From: an uncultured Lachnospiraceae bacterium
GTDB lineage: Bacteria > Bacillota > Clostridia > Lachnospirales > Lachnospiraceae
Direction of reading: 5' to 3'
NCBI GenBank assembly: GCA_910578555.1
Contig: CAJTPS010000013.1
Span: forward strand, 34,297-92,575
DNA: 58,279 nt
Below are positions 17,460 to 25,452 of the stretch, one piece after another (position 1 is the stretch's first letter; every line of letters begins with the position of its first letter). The position numbers and the translations under genes were made by a program. Below the pieces are notes generated by a model. The model was not told where the DNA came from, ran no database searches, and saw only the letters and a program-made list of their open reading frames with translations.

Positions 17460-18790
17460 ATTGTCTTCCCCTTATACTTCCTATAATACCATACTCCTGT
17501 CAGATCCGCCAGAATCCACCCGATGGGCACGGACATCCAGATTCCCGTCACCCCGATCCATTCGACAGATGACAGCAGATATGCCAGAAGAACCCTGGTG
17601 CCTAACGACACCACCGTAAGCACCACCGAGATACCTGCCTTGTGGATCGCACGGTAATAACCGTAGAACAGAAACAATAACCCGATAGCGAAATAGAAGG
17701 CGCCCTCAATGCGGAGATACTCTGCGCCCATGCTGATCGCCTCCACGCTTTCTTCATTTAAGAACAGTCCCATAAGCTGTCCTGCAAACCCCACCACGAA
17801 AGCCGAGATGATCATACAAAACAGGAACGCACCCGCCACCGCCTCCCGCAAGCCCCGTCTGATCCGCTCCGTCTTACCGGCTCCATAGTTCTGCGCCACA
17901 TAAGTTGAAAAAGCATTGCCGAAGTCCTGCACGGGTGCGTATGCAAAGGAATCGATCTTCACTGCCGCCGCAAAAGCCGCCATCACCACGGAACCAAAAC
18001 TGTTCACCAGCCCCTGGACCAGCAGAATGCCGAAGTTCATGATGGCCTGCTGCAAACAGGTCAATGTAGACAGGCCCATCAGTTCCCGCAGGATACGCCC
18101 GTCCCATACACGATTTGGCTTACTGACCCTGAGTTCGGGATATCCGGCCGCATAATAGCATACGATACCGATCCCCGCCAGATACTGGGCAAGAATCGTC
18201 GCAATCGCGGCACCGGCCACACCCCACTGCAATCCTCTGATAAACAGAATATCCAGGACTATATTGACGACGGCGGATATCCCTAAGAATATAAGCGGCA
18301 CCATGGAATTGCCCACCGCCCGCAGCAGATTCGCCACGAAATTATACAGGAAAACCGCCGCGATTCCCGCGAAGATCCACAGCAGATACTCCCGCATGAG
18401 CGGTGCCACCGTCCCCGGCACCCGCAGAAACACGAGTATCCCGTTCATCCCCGCATACACCGCAATATTCAAGATCAGCGCGACCGCACCGATCGCAATA
18501 AACGCCGTGAAAATACCTTTTTCCAGCCGTTCCCGGTTCTTCGCCCCAAACTGCATGGAGAAAAAGGCGCTGCTGCCCATGCACAGACCGATAATGACCG
18601 ATGTAATAAACACCATCAGCGTATAAGAAGAACCGACCGCCGCCAGTGCGTTCTCTCCGAGATAACGGCCTACGATCAGAGTATCCGCAATATTATATAA
18701 CTGCTGGAGCAGATTCCCTATCATAATGGGAAATGCAAACTGCAGCAGCTTCTTCATAATATTTCCTTCTGTTAAATCATGATTCCTCAT
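17456..18790 (-). CDS. MATE-family multidrug/metabolite exporter
   Basis: 444 aa with about twelve membrane helices in two homologous halves. The MATE signature lies at the N-terminus: LTEGNIMKKLLQFAFPIMIGN, LLQQLYNIADTLIVGRYLG and ALAAVGSSY. It probably exports a small organic compound by cation antiport. ATG 18790 was chosen because it keeps the family-typical LTEG segment; the frame is open upstream to 18829, and ATG 18757 has a better SD but would remove LTEG. It is the first gene of the overlapping operon with the two BMP proteins and the hybrid kinase, so the exported or sensed compounds may be related. Confidence 0.92.
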   Translation of the reverse strand: MRNHDLTEGNIMKKLLQFAFPIMIGNLLQQLYNIADTLIVGRYLGENALAAVGSSYTLMVFITSVIIGLCMGSSAFFSMQFGAKNRERLEKGIFTAFIAIGAVALILNIAVYAGMNGILVFLRVPGTVAPLMREYLLWIFAGIAAVFLYNFVANLLRAVGNSMVPLIFLGISAVVNIVLDILFIRGLQWGVAGAAIATILAQYLAGIGIVCYYAAGYPELRVSKPNRVWDGRILRELMGLSTLTCLQQAIMNFGILLVQGLVNSFGSVVMAAFAAAVKIDSFAYAPVQDFGNAFSTYVAQNYGAGKTERIRRGLREAVAGAFLFCMIISAFVVGFAGQLMGLFLNEESVEAISMGAEYLRIEGAFYFAIGLLFLFYGYYRAIHKAGISVVLTVVSLGTRVLLAYLLSSVEWIGVTGIWMSVPIGWILADLTGVWYYRKYKGKTI

Positions 18791-18824
18791 TTCATGTCTT
18801 ACTTTCTTACATACACAGCTTAAA

Positions 18825-18859
18825 TACACTAAGACAGCGCATTCCGCCGCCTTAGTGCA
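18825..18859 (-). terminator. Hairpin after glutamine synthetase gene
   Basis: Arms CACTAAG/CTTAGTG, extended to 9 bp with a G-T pair, enclose a 17-nt loop with an inner GCG/CGC pairing. It lies directly downstream of the synthetase stop and upstream of the MATE operon. The T-tract is weak, so readthrough is possible; I see no convincing separate promoter for the MATE operon. Confidence 0.5.
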
Positions 18860-18872
18860 TTTTCATGCTTTA

Positions 18873-20309
18873 TTACAGATCATAATACATCTTAAATTCT
18901 GCCGGATTCGGAATCTGCTCCATTTTCTTCAGTTCGGCACGCTTGCGCGCTACCCACACGTCGATCAGTCTCTGTGGGAACACACCGCCTTTCGTCAGAT
19001 ACTCATGATCCTGCTCCAGCGCATCCAGCGCCTCTCCCAGTGACTTCGGCAGTCCTTTGATCTTCTTCTGTTCTTCCTCGGACAACGTATAGAGATTAAA
19101 GTCGTAAGGTCCCCATCCGTTCGCTTCCGGATCAATCTGATTCTCAATACCGTCCAGTCCGGCCATCAGGATCGCCGCGTATGCGTAATACGGATTCGCC
19201 GTGGCATCCGGATTGCGCAGTTCAAACCGCTTCGCTGTCGGTGATTTCGCATAAGCCGGAATCCGGATCACCGCACTGCGGTTGGAAGTCGCGTAACCGA
19301 CTGTAACCGGCGCCTCGAATCCAGGTACCAGACGCTTGAATGAGTTGGTGGACGGATTGGTGAATGCGCATAAGGACGCAATATGCTTCAGGAGTCCGCC
19401 GATAAAATAATGGGCCGTCCGGCTCAGGCCCGAATACCCCTCCGCGTCATAGAATAACGGCTGGCCGTCCTTCATGAGCAGCATATGTACATGCAGACCG
19501 CTTCCCGCCTCCTGATAGATCGGTTTGGGCATAAACGTCGCCGTCTTTCCCACACTCGCCGCCATATTCTTAATAATATATTTAATAACCATCGTATTAT
19601 CCGCCATCGTCGGCATGTCCGCCAGTTCGACCTCGATCTCCATCTGTCCGGGACCGCCCACCTCATGATGATGATATTTCACGCGGATGCCCCAGTCCTC
19701 CATCATCATGCACATACGGCTTCTAAGATCATACCCCACATCCTGCGGCGCCGCCACATGATAGCCGCCCTTGTAAGGCACCTCATAACCGTTATTCCCC
19801 ATATTGTACGGGTCCATCGTACAGTTCCAGTCCGCCTGTCTGGTATCAATCCGGTAGCCGCAGCGCTGCGGTGATACCTCGTAGCGTGCGCTGTCCAGCA
19901 GATAGAACTCAAATTCCGGTCCGATGATCATCTGATCTGCAATACCGCTGTCTTTCATGTACTCCATAGCACGCAGACTCACGTTCTTCGGATACTGGTC
20001 AAACGGTTTGTTCTCCCCTGCACCGATCGTACATACATTACCGCACATCGTCAGCGTCGGCACCGTTGCAAACGGATCCACATACGCGGTATCCGGGTCC
20101 GGCAGAAATACCATATCACTCTTCTCGATCGGTGCATACCCATAGTTAGAACCGTCAAATCCGATCCCGTAAGTAAATGTGTCCTCGCCAAACCGCTCCA
20201 CCGGAATGGTGATATGGCGCCACCGCCCGTCGATGTCCGTCATCTTAAAATCGATCATACGAATCTGCTTTTCCTCGCATAGCTTTAAAATTGCTTCACT
20301 TCTGTTCAT
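18873..20309 (-). CDS. glnA: Type I glutamine synthetase
   Basis: Catalyses ATP-dependent amidation of glutamate with ammonia, the main ammonia assimilation step, as a cytoplasmic dodecamer. At 478 aa it has the expected length. Seen: GFDGSNYGYAP near residue 50, GPEFEFYLLD near 130, the metal-binding segment MEIEVELADM, GSGLHVHMLL near 268, NRSAVIRIP near 330 and ELRNPDATANPYYAYAA. The region of the E. coli adenylylation tyrosine is not clearly conserved, as is usual in Firmicutes. The ATG has SD GGAGCAGGGGG. It is transcribed alone, without glnR nearby and without a clear GlnR box. Confidence 0.95.
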   Translation of the reverse strand: MNRSEAILKLCEEKQIRMIDFKMTDIDGRWRHITIPVERFGEDTFTYGIGFDGSNYGYAPIEKSDMVFLPDPDTAYVDPFATVPTLTMCGNVCTIGAGENKPFDQYPKNVSLRAMEYMKDSGIADQMIIGPEFEFYLLDSARYEVSPQRCGYRIDTRQADWNCTMDPYNMGNNGYEVPYKGGYHVAAPQDVGYDLRSRMCMMMEDWGIRVKYHHHEVGGPGQMEIEVELADMPTMADNTMVIKYIIKNMAASVGKTATFMPKPIYQEAGSGLHVHMLLMKDGQPLFYDAEGYSGLSRTAHYFIGGLLKHIASLCAFTNPSTNSFKRLVPGFEAPVTVGYATSNRSAVIRIPAYAKSPTAKRFELRNPDATANPYYAYAAILMAGLDGIENQIDPEANGWGPYDFNLYTLSEEEQKKIKGLPKSLGEALDALEQDHEYLTKGGVFPQRLIDVWVARKRAELKKMEQIPNPAEFKMYYDL

Positions 20310-20417
20310 TGCCCCCTGCTCCTTTCAAATTTCCCTTAGTGTATACGTCAGACCGGTGTATCCTGTGCTCTTATGATACCCGAATCCGGATGATAATTTC
20401 AGTATACCATACAAGAG

Positions 20418-20459
20418 CCGGTTACCGCATTATCTTTTTAAAACAAATGAGGTCACCGG
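20418..20459. repeat. Inverted repeat CCGGTTACC / GGTCACCGG ahead of glnA
   Basis: Nine-bp arms (one mismatch) separated by 24 bp lie over the end of the phosphoesterase gene and just upstream of the likely glnA promoter (TATGG-TATACT near 20400). It may be a weak terminator for the gene upstream or a regulator site; there is no T-tract. Confidence 0.35.
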
Positions 20460-21226
20460 TTTTTCGGCAACCCCATTTTGTCTATAATGCCATCCGTGCT
20501 CACGCCCGGATGCGTCAGATACAGCCGGCAGATCTGCCCGGCAAGTTCCTCGCTGATGCCGTTCCTTACTGCCGTCTCCTTTACAGATAACCTTTTATCG
20601 GTATCCCGCATCACGCCTTTGACGACCCGCTTCAGATCAAGGGATGCCAGTTCCTGTTCCAATTCTCCTTTCTCCGCCGTATCCTCTATTGTATCCGTTC
20701 CTCCGGCACCGCCGGTTTGCATTCCGTTTGTTCCGGCACTGCCTGCTCTTACTGTTCCGGTGCGCTGCACGACTTCTACTTTCTCCACCTTATATGCACC
20801 GTCGTCTTCAACCGTAAACACCGCGAAAGTGACCGGCTGCGTAAAGCGCCTCGGTCCGCAGCTCCCCGGATTGAGATAAAGCCGTCCGTCCTCGTGCTTT
20901 TCTTCATATTTATGGGAATGTCCGTATATAATGACATCCGTATCCTTTAAGCCCTCTTCTCTTTTCGGAATATACTTTTTATTATGTACCATGAAGAAGC
21001 GGACACCGTACAGACTGACCGAGAGCGTCTCCGGCAGTTCCCTGGCCCATTCCTTATCATTATTACCCCGCACGACATAGGTCGGCGCAATCCTGTTCAA
21101 CTGTTCCAGAACCGCCGGCTTATTGATATCCCCGCCGTGCAGGATCGCCTCACAGTCCGCCAGCGCTTCCGCCACCTCCGGGCGAAGCAGACCATGGGTA
21201 TCTGAAAGAATTCCTATCTTATGCAT
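20453..21226 (-). CDS. YfcE/MJ0936-type metallophosphoesterase with C-terminal extension
   Basis: 257 aa. Residues 1-155 are a calcineurin-like phosphodiesterase with all metal ligands: SDTHG, HGGDIN, RGNND, VHNK and GHSH. Family members hydrolyse phosphodiesters, but the substrate is not predictable. A Gly/Thr-rich linker (160-185) leads to a helical tail (190-257) that looks like a small helical or winged-helix module (SVKETAVRNGISEELAGQICRLYLTHPG), absent from the usual 160-180 aa family. ATG 21226 was selected for its SD GGAG at 6 nt; an in-frame ATG lies at 21238. It is followed by glnA. Confidence 0.85.
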   Translation of the reverse strand: MHKIGILSDTHGLLRPEVAEALADCEAILHGGDINKPAVLEQLNRIAPTYVVRGNNDKEWARELPETLSVSLYGVRFFMVHNKKYIPKREEGLKDTDVIIYGHSHKYEEKHEDGRLYLNPGSCGPRRFTQPVTFAVFTVEDDGAYKVEKVEVVQRTGTVRAGSAGTNGMQTGGAGGTDTIEDTAEKGELEQELASLDLKRVVKGVMRDTDKRLSVKETAVRNGISEELAGQICRLYLTHPGVSTDGIIDKMGLPKNR

Positions 21227-21311
21227 CACAGACTCCATTCCGTTGTGTTACGTCTTGATTAATCTCCCTGATCACCCTGCAGCCGGCAATTGAAACAGGC
21301 GTTCTTCTCCG

Positions 21312-22394
21312 TCACAACTGCGTCAGCTCGGATAACGGCTTAAAAGTATATCCCATCTCTTCCCATTTCGTCAAAAGTTCATCCAGAATCTCCGCGTTGG
21401 TTGACGAAGTATTATGCAGCAGTACGACCGCCCCCGGATGTATTCGTGTCGTGAGCTTGTCAAACGCTTCATCATGACCGGGCTGGTTGTTCTGATCCCA
21501 GTCCACATAGGCCAGACTCCAGAAGATCGTCTTGTATCCCAGTTCATAGGCTGCCTTCAGGTTATCCGCATTACATTTTCCCTGTGGCGGACGATAATAT
21601 ACAGAAAGTTCAGTGCCTGTGATCTCCCGGAACAGTTCCGCCACATCGTCCAGTTCCTTCTGAAAAGCCTCCCTGTCGGAAATAGAGGACATATCCGGAT
21701 GATGGTAGGTATGGTTTCCCACCGTATGTCCATCTTCCACCATGCGCTTTACCAGTTCGGGCGCCGTCTCCAGAAAATGCCCGACCACAAAGAAGGCCGC
21801 TTTCACATTATGTTTCTGCAAGGCATCCAGAATCGGTTCCGTATTGCCGTTCTCATACCCGCAGTCAAAGGTAAGATAGATCACCTTTTCGCTGTCGTCA
21901 CCCACATAATAGGCATCGTACCATGCCAGATCTTCCGGCAGTGCGTTTCCCCCGGGCTGTGTCCCCGCCTCCCCGAAAGAAAGCCCCCAGTCCTCCGAGG
22001 CAAGCGTCAGTTCAAAATCCGCGGGCGGCTGTCTCCTGTCAGATTCCCCTCTTTCGTCTGTCATTGTCTGTACGCCGCCCGTGCTCTCCTGTGGCTGCGT
22101 CTCTGTAACCGTGCCTGTCGTCTCTGCCGCTGCCGTCTTGTGATCCGTTCCGGTCTGTGCCGCGTCCGCCCGGTCAGCATCCGGTTCCGTGTCAAAAGCC
22201 GCCGCACTTAATTGTTCTGTATCCGTCCTGCCTGCTTCCGCCTGAGTACGCTTCACCGATACTTCTGTCTCTTTTTCCGCTGCGCTCTGACAGCCGGACA
22301 CCCCTGTCGTTGTCACTGCCGTCATCATCATTACTGCAAATACCGCCGCAGTCTTACCCGCGCTCTTACGGCTGCCGCTCTTCCCGTTCCTCAT
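21312..22394 (-). CDS. PdaA-like polysaccharide deacetylase lipoprotein (CE4)
   Basis: 360 aa. A lipoprotein signal peptide ends in VSGC (Cys about 35), followed by a Thr/Ala/Glu-rich linker (35-130) and a CE4 NodB domain (about 150-360). The motifs are TFDCGYENG (catalytic Asp, near 170), HTYHHPD (metal His, near 225), YRPPQG (near 266) and a C-terminal LLHNTS. The ENG variant and overall sequence resemble PdaA, which removes acetyl groups from N-acetylmuramic acid for delta-lactam formation in spore cortex, but specificity could also be another peptidoglycan sugar. ATG with SD AGGAG. It lies next to a D,D-carboxypeptidase and VanRS-like genes, consistent with a cell-wall remodelling block. 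Confidence 0.9.
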   Translation of the reverse strand: MRNGKSGSRKSAGKTAAVFAVMMMTAVTTTGVSGCQSAAEKETEVSVKRTQAEAGRTDTEQLSAAAFDTEPDADRADAAQTGTDHKTAAAETTGTVTETQPQESTGGVQTMTDERGESDRRQPPADFELTLASEDWGLSFGEAGTQPGGNALPEDLAWYDAYYVGDDSEKVIYLTFDCGYENGNTEPILDALQKHNVKAAFFVVGHFLETAPELVKRMVEDGHTVGNHTYHHPDMSSISDREAFQKELDDVAELFREITGTELSVYYRPPQGKCNADNLKAAYELGYKTIFWSLAYVDWDQNNQPGHDEAFDKLTTRIHPGAVVLLHNTSSTNAEILDELLTKWEEMGYTFKPLSELTQL

Positions 22395-22516
22395 GATACC
22401 ATTCTCCTGTTTCTCATAGTTAACGCCACCGGAAATATCACTTACGGTCCTGCAAAAGCTTCCATATACGGCTTTGGCAAGAACCGGAAGCGGATATTGG
22501 TCATGTCGTTTACTAT

Positions 22517-22590
22517 ATGTATTTTATCATACTGTGCCTGCCGCCCGGTCCCCGCATAACGGCCGGCTGTATTCTTATGATAAAATACAT
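22517..22590. repeat. Perfect 15-bp inverted repeat flanking a GC-rich 44-bp core
   Basis: Arms ATGTATTTTATCATA (22517-22531) and its exact complement (22576-22590) enclose a GC-rich core. It lies between the carboxypeptidase stop (22607) and the deacetylase start (22394). It could be a large transcript hairpin, paired operator sites (each arm contains a -10-like TATGAT), or a tiny mobile element; no target duplication is evident. Confidence 0.6.
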
Positions 22591-22606
22591 CTGCATCGGA
22601 ATTGCA

Positions 22607-23386
22607 TCATCTATGCATCAAAGTTGCATCATCGGCATGGTAATCCTCAAGATATTCCTCCAGGCAGATTCCCCTTTCGTATATCTCGGCTGCCGCCGCA
22701 GTTCCCACGTACCGGTAATGCCATGGCTCGTTCGCCACTCCCGTAATATCTGTCTTGTCCGACGGATAGCGGTTAATAAATCCGTACAAATGCGCATGCC
22801 TGCCTAACCATGCATATACTTCCTCGCTCCCGGAGTGTATCCTGTCAGCATTGATATCCACCGCAAGCCCCAGTTCATGTTCACTCGTGCCGGGAACGGC
22901 CACCCATAATTCCGTCTCCGTTCTGGCTTCCGCCTCCGTCAAGCCGTCCGCCTGATATCTCTGCATTCTTTCCTCATAGATATCTGTCTGTTCCTGTCTC
23001 GTCCGGTAGCCGCTTCTCACAATCGGATAGATTCCTTCTGCCCTTGCGTCGTCAAACATCTCCTGCAGATACGGGTAGATCCGCTTGTCCACACGTTCTC
23101 CGTTGGCTAGCTCAATGATTTCCGCCTCCGCGCCTTCCGGTAAGGGATTCCATTTGTTGACCAGGGTCAGTTCCCAGCCCTGTACAAAATCGTTCGTTTC
23201 CTGACCGGAATCCATCCTTACGTCATACGCCATGTTTTCCCGGTTCTCAAGTACACCGATACGGAAGATAACCATCATGATACAGACCAGCATAAAGAAA
23301 TTCAGAAACAACTGTATCCGTTTTTTTCTTTTCCTTTTTCTGCTCCGTCTGCCTCTTCTTTCAGGCTTTGCATCATACTTATACAT
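22607..23386 (-). CDS. VanY-like D-alanyl-D-alanine carboxypeptidase (M15B)
   Basis: 259 aa. A very basic cytoplasmic N-terminus (residues 8-23) and one membrane helix (24-45) anchor an external M15B peptidase domain. Zinc and catalytic motifs are SEHELGLAVD (near residue 167) and EPWHYR (near 217), with YRTRQEQ upstream. It removes terminal D-alanine from peptidoglycan pentapeptides; VanY enzymes do the same in glycopeptide resistance clusters. Here there are no vanH, ligase or vanX genes, so glycopeptide resistance should not be assumed. The SD is GGAGGG. Upstream lie phased TAAGA repeats that may bind the VanR-like regulator encoded next door. Confidence 0.92.
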   Translation of the reverse strand: MYKYDAKPERRGRRSRKRKRKKRIQLFLNFFMLVCIMMVIFRIGVLENRENMAYDVRMDSGQETNDFVQGWELTLVNKWNPLPEGAEAEIIELANGERVDKRIYPYLQEMFDDARAEGIYPIVRSGYRTRQEQTDIYEERMQRYQADGLTEAEARTETELWVAVPGTSEHELGLAVDINADRIHSGSEEVYAWLGRHAHLYGFINRYPSDKTDITGVANEPWHYRYVGTAAAAEIYERGICLEEYLEDYHADDATLMHR

Positions 23387-23402
23387 ATCCGGCCCTCCCG
23401 TC

Positions 23403-23423
23403 TTGATACATGTATTGTATCAA
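23403..23423. repeat. Leader hairpin TTGATAC-N7-GTATCAA before the VanY-like gene
   Basis: Perfect 7-bp arms and a 7-nt spacer, ending about 10 nt before the SD. It could be an mRNA hairpin that modulates initiation, or an operator. Confidence 0.4.
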
Positions 23424-23457
23424 TCGCAGGCATGCCGTTTCTGATTTTAATCTGACA

Positions 23458-23499
23458 GTTTTCTTAAATCTATTGACCCAAAATCTTAAGATTTTCTTA
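23458..23499 (-). promoter_or_regulatory. Candidate VanR-type operator: helically phased TAAGA repeats
   Basis: On the minus strand TAAGA occurs at offsets 0, 11 and 33 from 23499, with a degenerate copy near 22, i.e. in phase with the DNA helix, as for OmpR/PhoB-type regulators. A perfect 16-bp palindrome AAAATCTTAAGATTTT overlaps the first two. A TAAAAT lies about 10 bp downstream as a possible -10. The site sits between the VanS-like gene and the VanY-like gene. Confidence 0.55.
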
Positions 23500-23612
23500 T
23501 TTCCCGGTGTGCAGCTTTTCAATGATATGCACATTTTGCGTAACGATCCAGTCTTCTGCTTCCATGTTACCCTTTTGTGCGGTCCGGGTTTCCGTTACAT
23601 TACGCTGAATGA

Positions 23613-24761
23613 TTACTGCACCGGGATACTGACCGTAAATACACTCCTCTCGTTCTCGCTCATTGCCGTAATGCTTCCACCGTGGGCCTCCACAATCTCT
23701 CTGGCAATGGCAAGCCCCAGTCCGGCGCCCCCGGCAGCCGTGCCTCTGGCACTGTCCAGTCTGTAGAATTGTTCAAATATTCGTTCCAGTTTCTCCTGCG
23801 GAATCGTACTGCCCTGATTACTGAATTGAAACGTAATCCTGCCTTCCCGTTCTTCTGCCGTGATCCTGATCTGCGTACCTGCATAACTGTAAAGCACGGC
23901 ATTGCGAAGCAGATTGTCGAAAACTCTCTGCATCTTATCCGCATCACACTTCTGCACCAGTTCCGGCGGCGCATCCAGAAGGCATTCCAGATTTTTCTCT
24001 TTTAACATAGGGCGAAACTCGTAGACCAGCTGTTCCAGCAGCCGCGTCATATTGATCCTGCTGTACTGCAGCGAAAGATCCGAGAAATTAAAGCGCGCAA
24101 TCTCAAAAAATTCGTTAATCAGATCTTCCAGCCGTTCCGCCTTAGTCAGTGAGATCGAAAGATATTTCGTCCGCAGTTCCTCCGAAATCTCCCCTTCATC
24201 GCGCAGCAGATTCAAGTAACCGATCACTGACGCGAGCGGCGTCTTCAAGTCGTGTGCAAGGTACATGATCAGATCATTTTTGCGTTGTTCGGTCAGATTT
24301 ACGTCCAATTTTTGCTTTTCCAGCGTATGCTTGACCGTATTCATCTTCTTTTCTATCGCCATCAGTTCCGGAGAAAGAGAAATCTCTTCCGCCTCCTCCT
24401 GCAGCAGCGCGTCCATTCCGGTGTTGATTTCCAGAAAATATCTTGTAAACCGGTTCAAATACAGTCTGAAGATCACACAAAAAAGTACGACGATGGCAAT
24501 CGCAAACACAAGGTCAATATGATTGCGGAACATCTGACGGTAAAGCCTGTTAGCCGTTCCATACTCCAAAGATAAATATCTGTGCAGGAAGTTGACCACC
24601 CAGTTCGCAAAGTGCCTGTGCAGTACAAACCTGTACAACAGGTAAATGCCCGTCACTGCGCCGAACAGCATAAGCACGATCCGCACGGACATCCTTGTCC
24701 GGAACTGAAAAAAATCATTGTTATTGATTTCGCTGCTTTTAATCTCATTTCTATTTTTCAA
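23613..24761 (-). CDS. VanS-like sensor histidine kinase
   Basis: 382 aa membrane kinase. TM1 (about 24-46) and TM2 (about 83-101) flank a short external loop of about 35 residues, typical of VanS and related cell-envelope sensors. A coiled coil leads to HisKA with His170 in LAHDLKTPLAS and HATPase_c with NLLRNAVLYS, IFEQFYRLD and GGAGLGLAIA. Its start overlaps the end of the VanR-like gene by 11 nt, so the two are co-translated. It probably senses cell-wall stress or peptidoglycan precursors and controls the VanY-like gene (inference). Confidence 0.9.
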   Translation of the reverse strand: MKNRNEIKSSEINNNDFFQFRTRMSVRIVLMLFGAVTGIYLLYRFVLHRHFANWVVNFLHRYLSLEYGTANRLYRQMFRNHIDLVFAIAIVVLFCVIFRLYLNRFTRYFLEINTGMDALLQEEAEEISLSPELMAIEKKMNTVKHTLEKQKLDVNLTEQRKNDLIMYLAHDLKTPLASVIGYLNLLRDEGEISEELRTKYLSISLTKAERLEDLINEFFEIARFNFSDLSLQYSRINMTRLLEQLVYEFRPMLKEKNLECLLDAPPELVQKCDADKMQRVFDNLLRNAVLYSYAGTQIRITAEEREGRITFQFSNQGSTIPQEKLERIFEQFYRLDSARGTAAGGAGLGLAIAREIVEAHGGSITAMSENERSVFTVSIPVQ

Positions 24762-25452
24762 TGGTATATCCTACTCCCCATACGGTCTTGATAAAGCGCG
24801 GGTTTCTTGGCGGTTCCTTCATCTTCTCCCGCAGCCTGCCGATATGCGTCATGACCGTATTATTCTGGTCCAGATACTTCTCACCCCACACGGCTTCAAA
24901 CAGCTGCTCCGACGCGACAACCGTCCCCTGATGCTCGCACAGGTACCAGAGAATCGAAAATTCGATCGGTGTGAGCAGCAGTTCTTTCTCATAGAGGAAA
25001 CAGCTGTGGTTTGTGCGGTTGATGCGCAGCCCTCTGATATCGTATTCGCTTCCCTCCTGCTCCCGCCCAGGCACAGCATGATTATAATGTGTATACCGCC
25101 GCAGCTGTGTCTTGACTCTGGCCACCACCTCAAGCGGATTAAAAGGCTTTGTTATATAATCATCGGCGCCCGCCGCCAGTCCCATGATCTTATCCGCATC
25201 CTCGACCTTCGCCGTGAGCATGATAATCGGGAAAAAATACTGTTCCCTGATTTTTCGGCAAAGACGAATACCGTCAATATCGGGCAGCATAATATCCAGA
25301 ATAGCAAGATCCGGTTCCGTTTCTTCTATACACTGTAATGCCTGTGCCGCGTTGTAAAACTTGTACACCGTATAACCGTCACTTTGCAGATAAACCTCTA
25401 TGAGATCGGCAATTTCTTCCTCATCATCCACAACCATGATTTTCTTGTTCAT
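24751..25452 (-). CDS. VanR-like OmpR-family response regulator
   Basis: 233 aa. The receiver domain (1-120) has the acidic pair Asp9/Asp10, phosphoacceptor Asp53 in LAILDIMLPD, Thr in MLTAK and Lys in ITKPF. The winged-helix DNA-binding domain (135-233) contains LLLTPIEFSILWYLCEHQG and the VWGVGYTIEK end. Order and overlaps (unknown gene, regulator, kinase) suggest one transcript. The phased TAAGA repeats at 23458-23499 are its most likely nearby target. Confidence 0.92.
   Translation of the reverse strand: MNKKIMVVDDEEEIADLIEVYLQSDGYTVYKFYNAAQALQCIEETEPDLAILDIMLPDIDGIRLCRKIREQYFFPIIMLTAKVEDADKIMGLAAGADDYITKPFNPLEVVARVKTQLRRYTHYNHAVPGREQEGSEYDIRGLRINRTNHSCFLYEKELLLTPIEFSILWYLCEHQGTVVASEQLFEAVWGEKYLDQNNTVMTHIGRLREKMKEPPRNPRFIKTVWGVGYTIEK

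Noticed and set aside
22602..22633. Direct repeat TTGCATCATC, two copies 22 bp apart
   Set aside because: It covers the last codons and stop of the carboxypeptidase gene plus a few bases beyond; short and more likely coincidence.
21312..25452. A glycopeptide resistance (van) operon
   Set aside because: Only VanR-, VanS- and VanY-like genes are present. No D-Ala-D-Lac or D-Ala-D-Ser ligase, VanH, VanX or VanT is visible, so resistance is not claimed.
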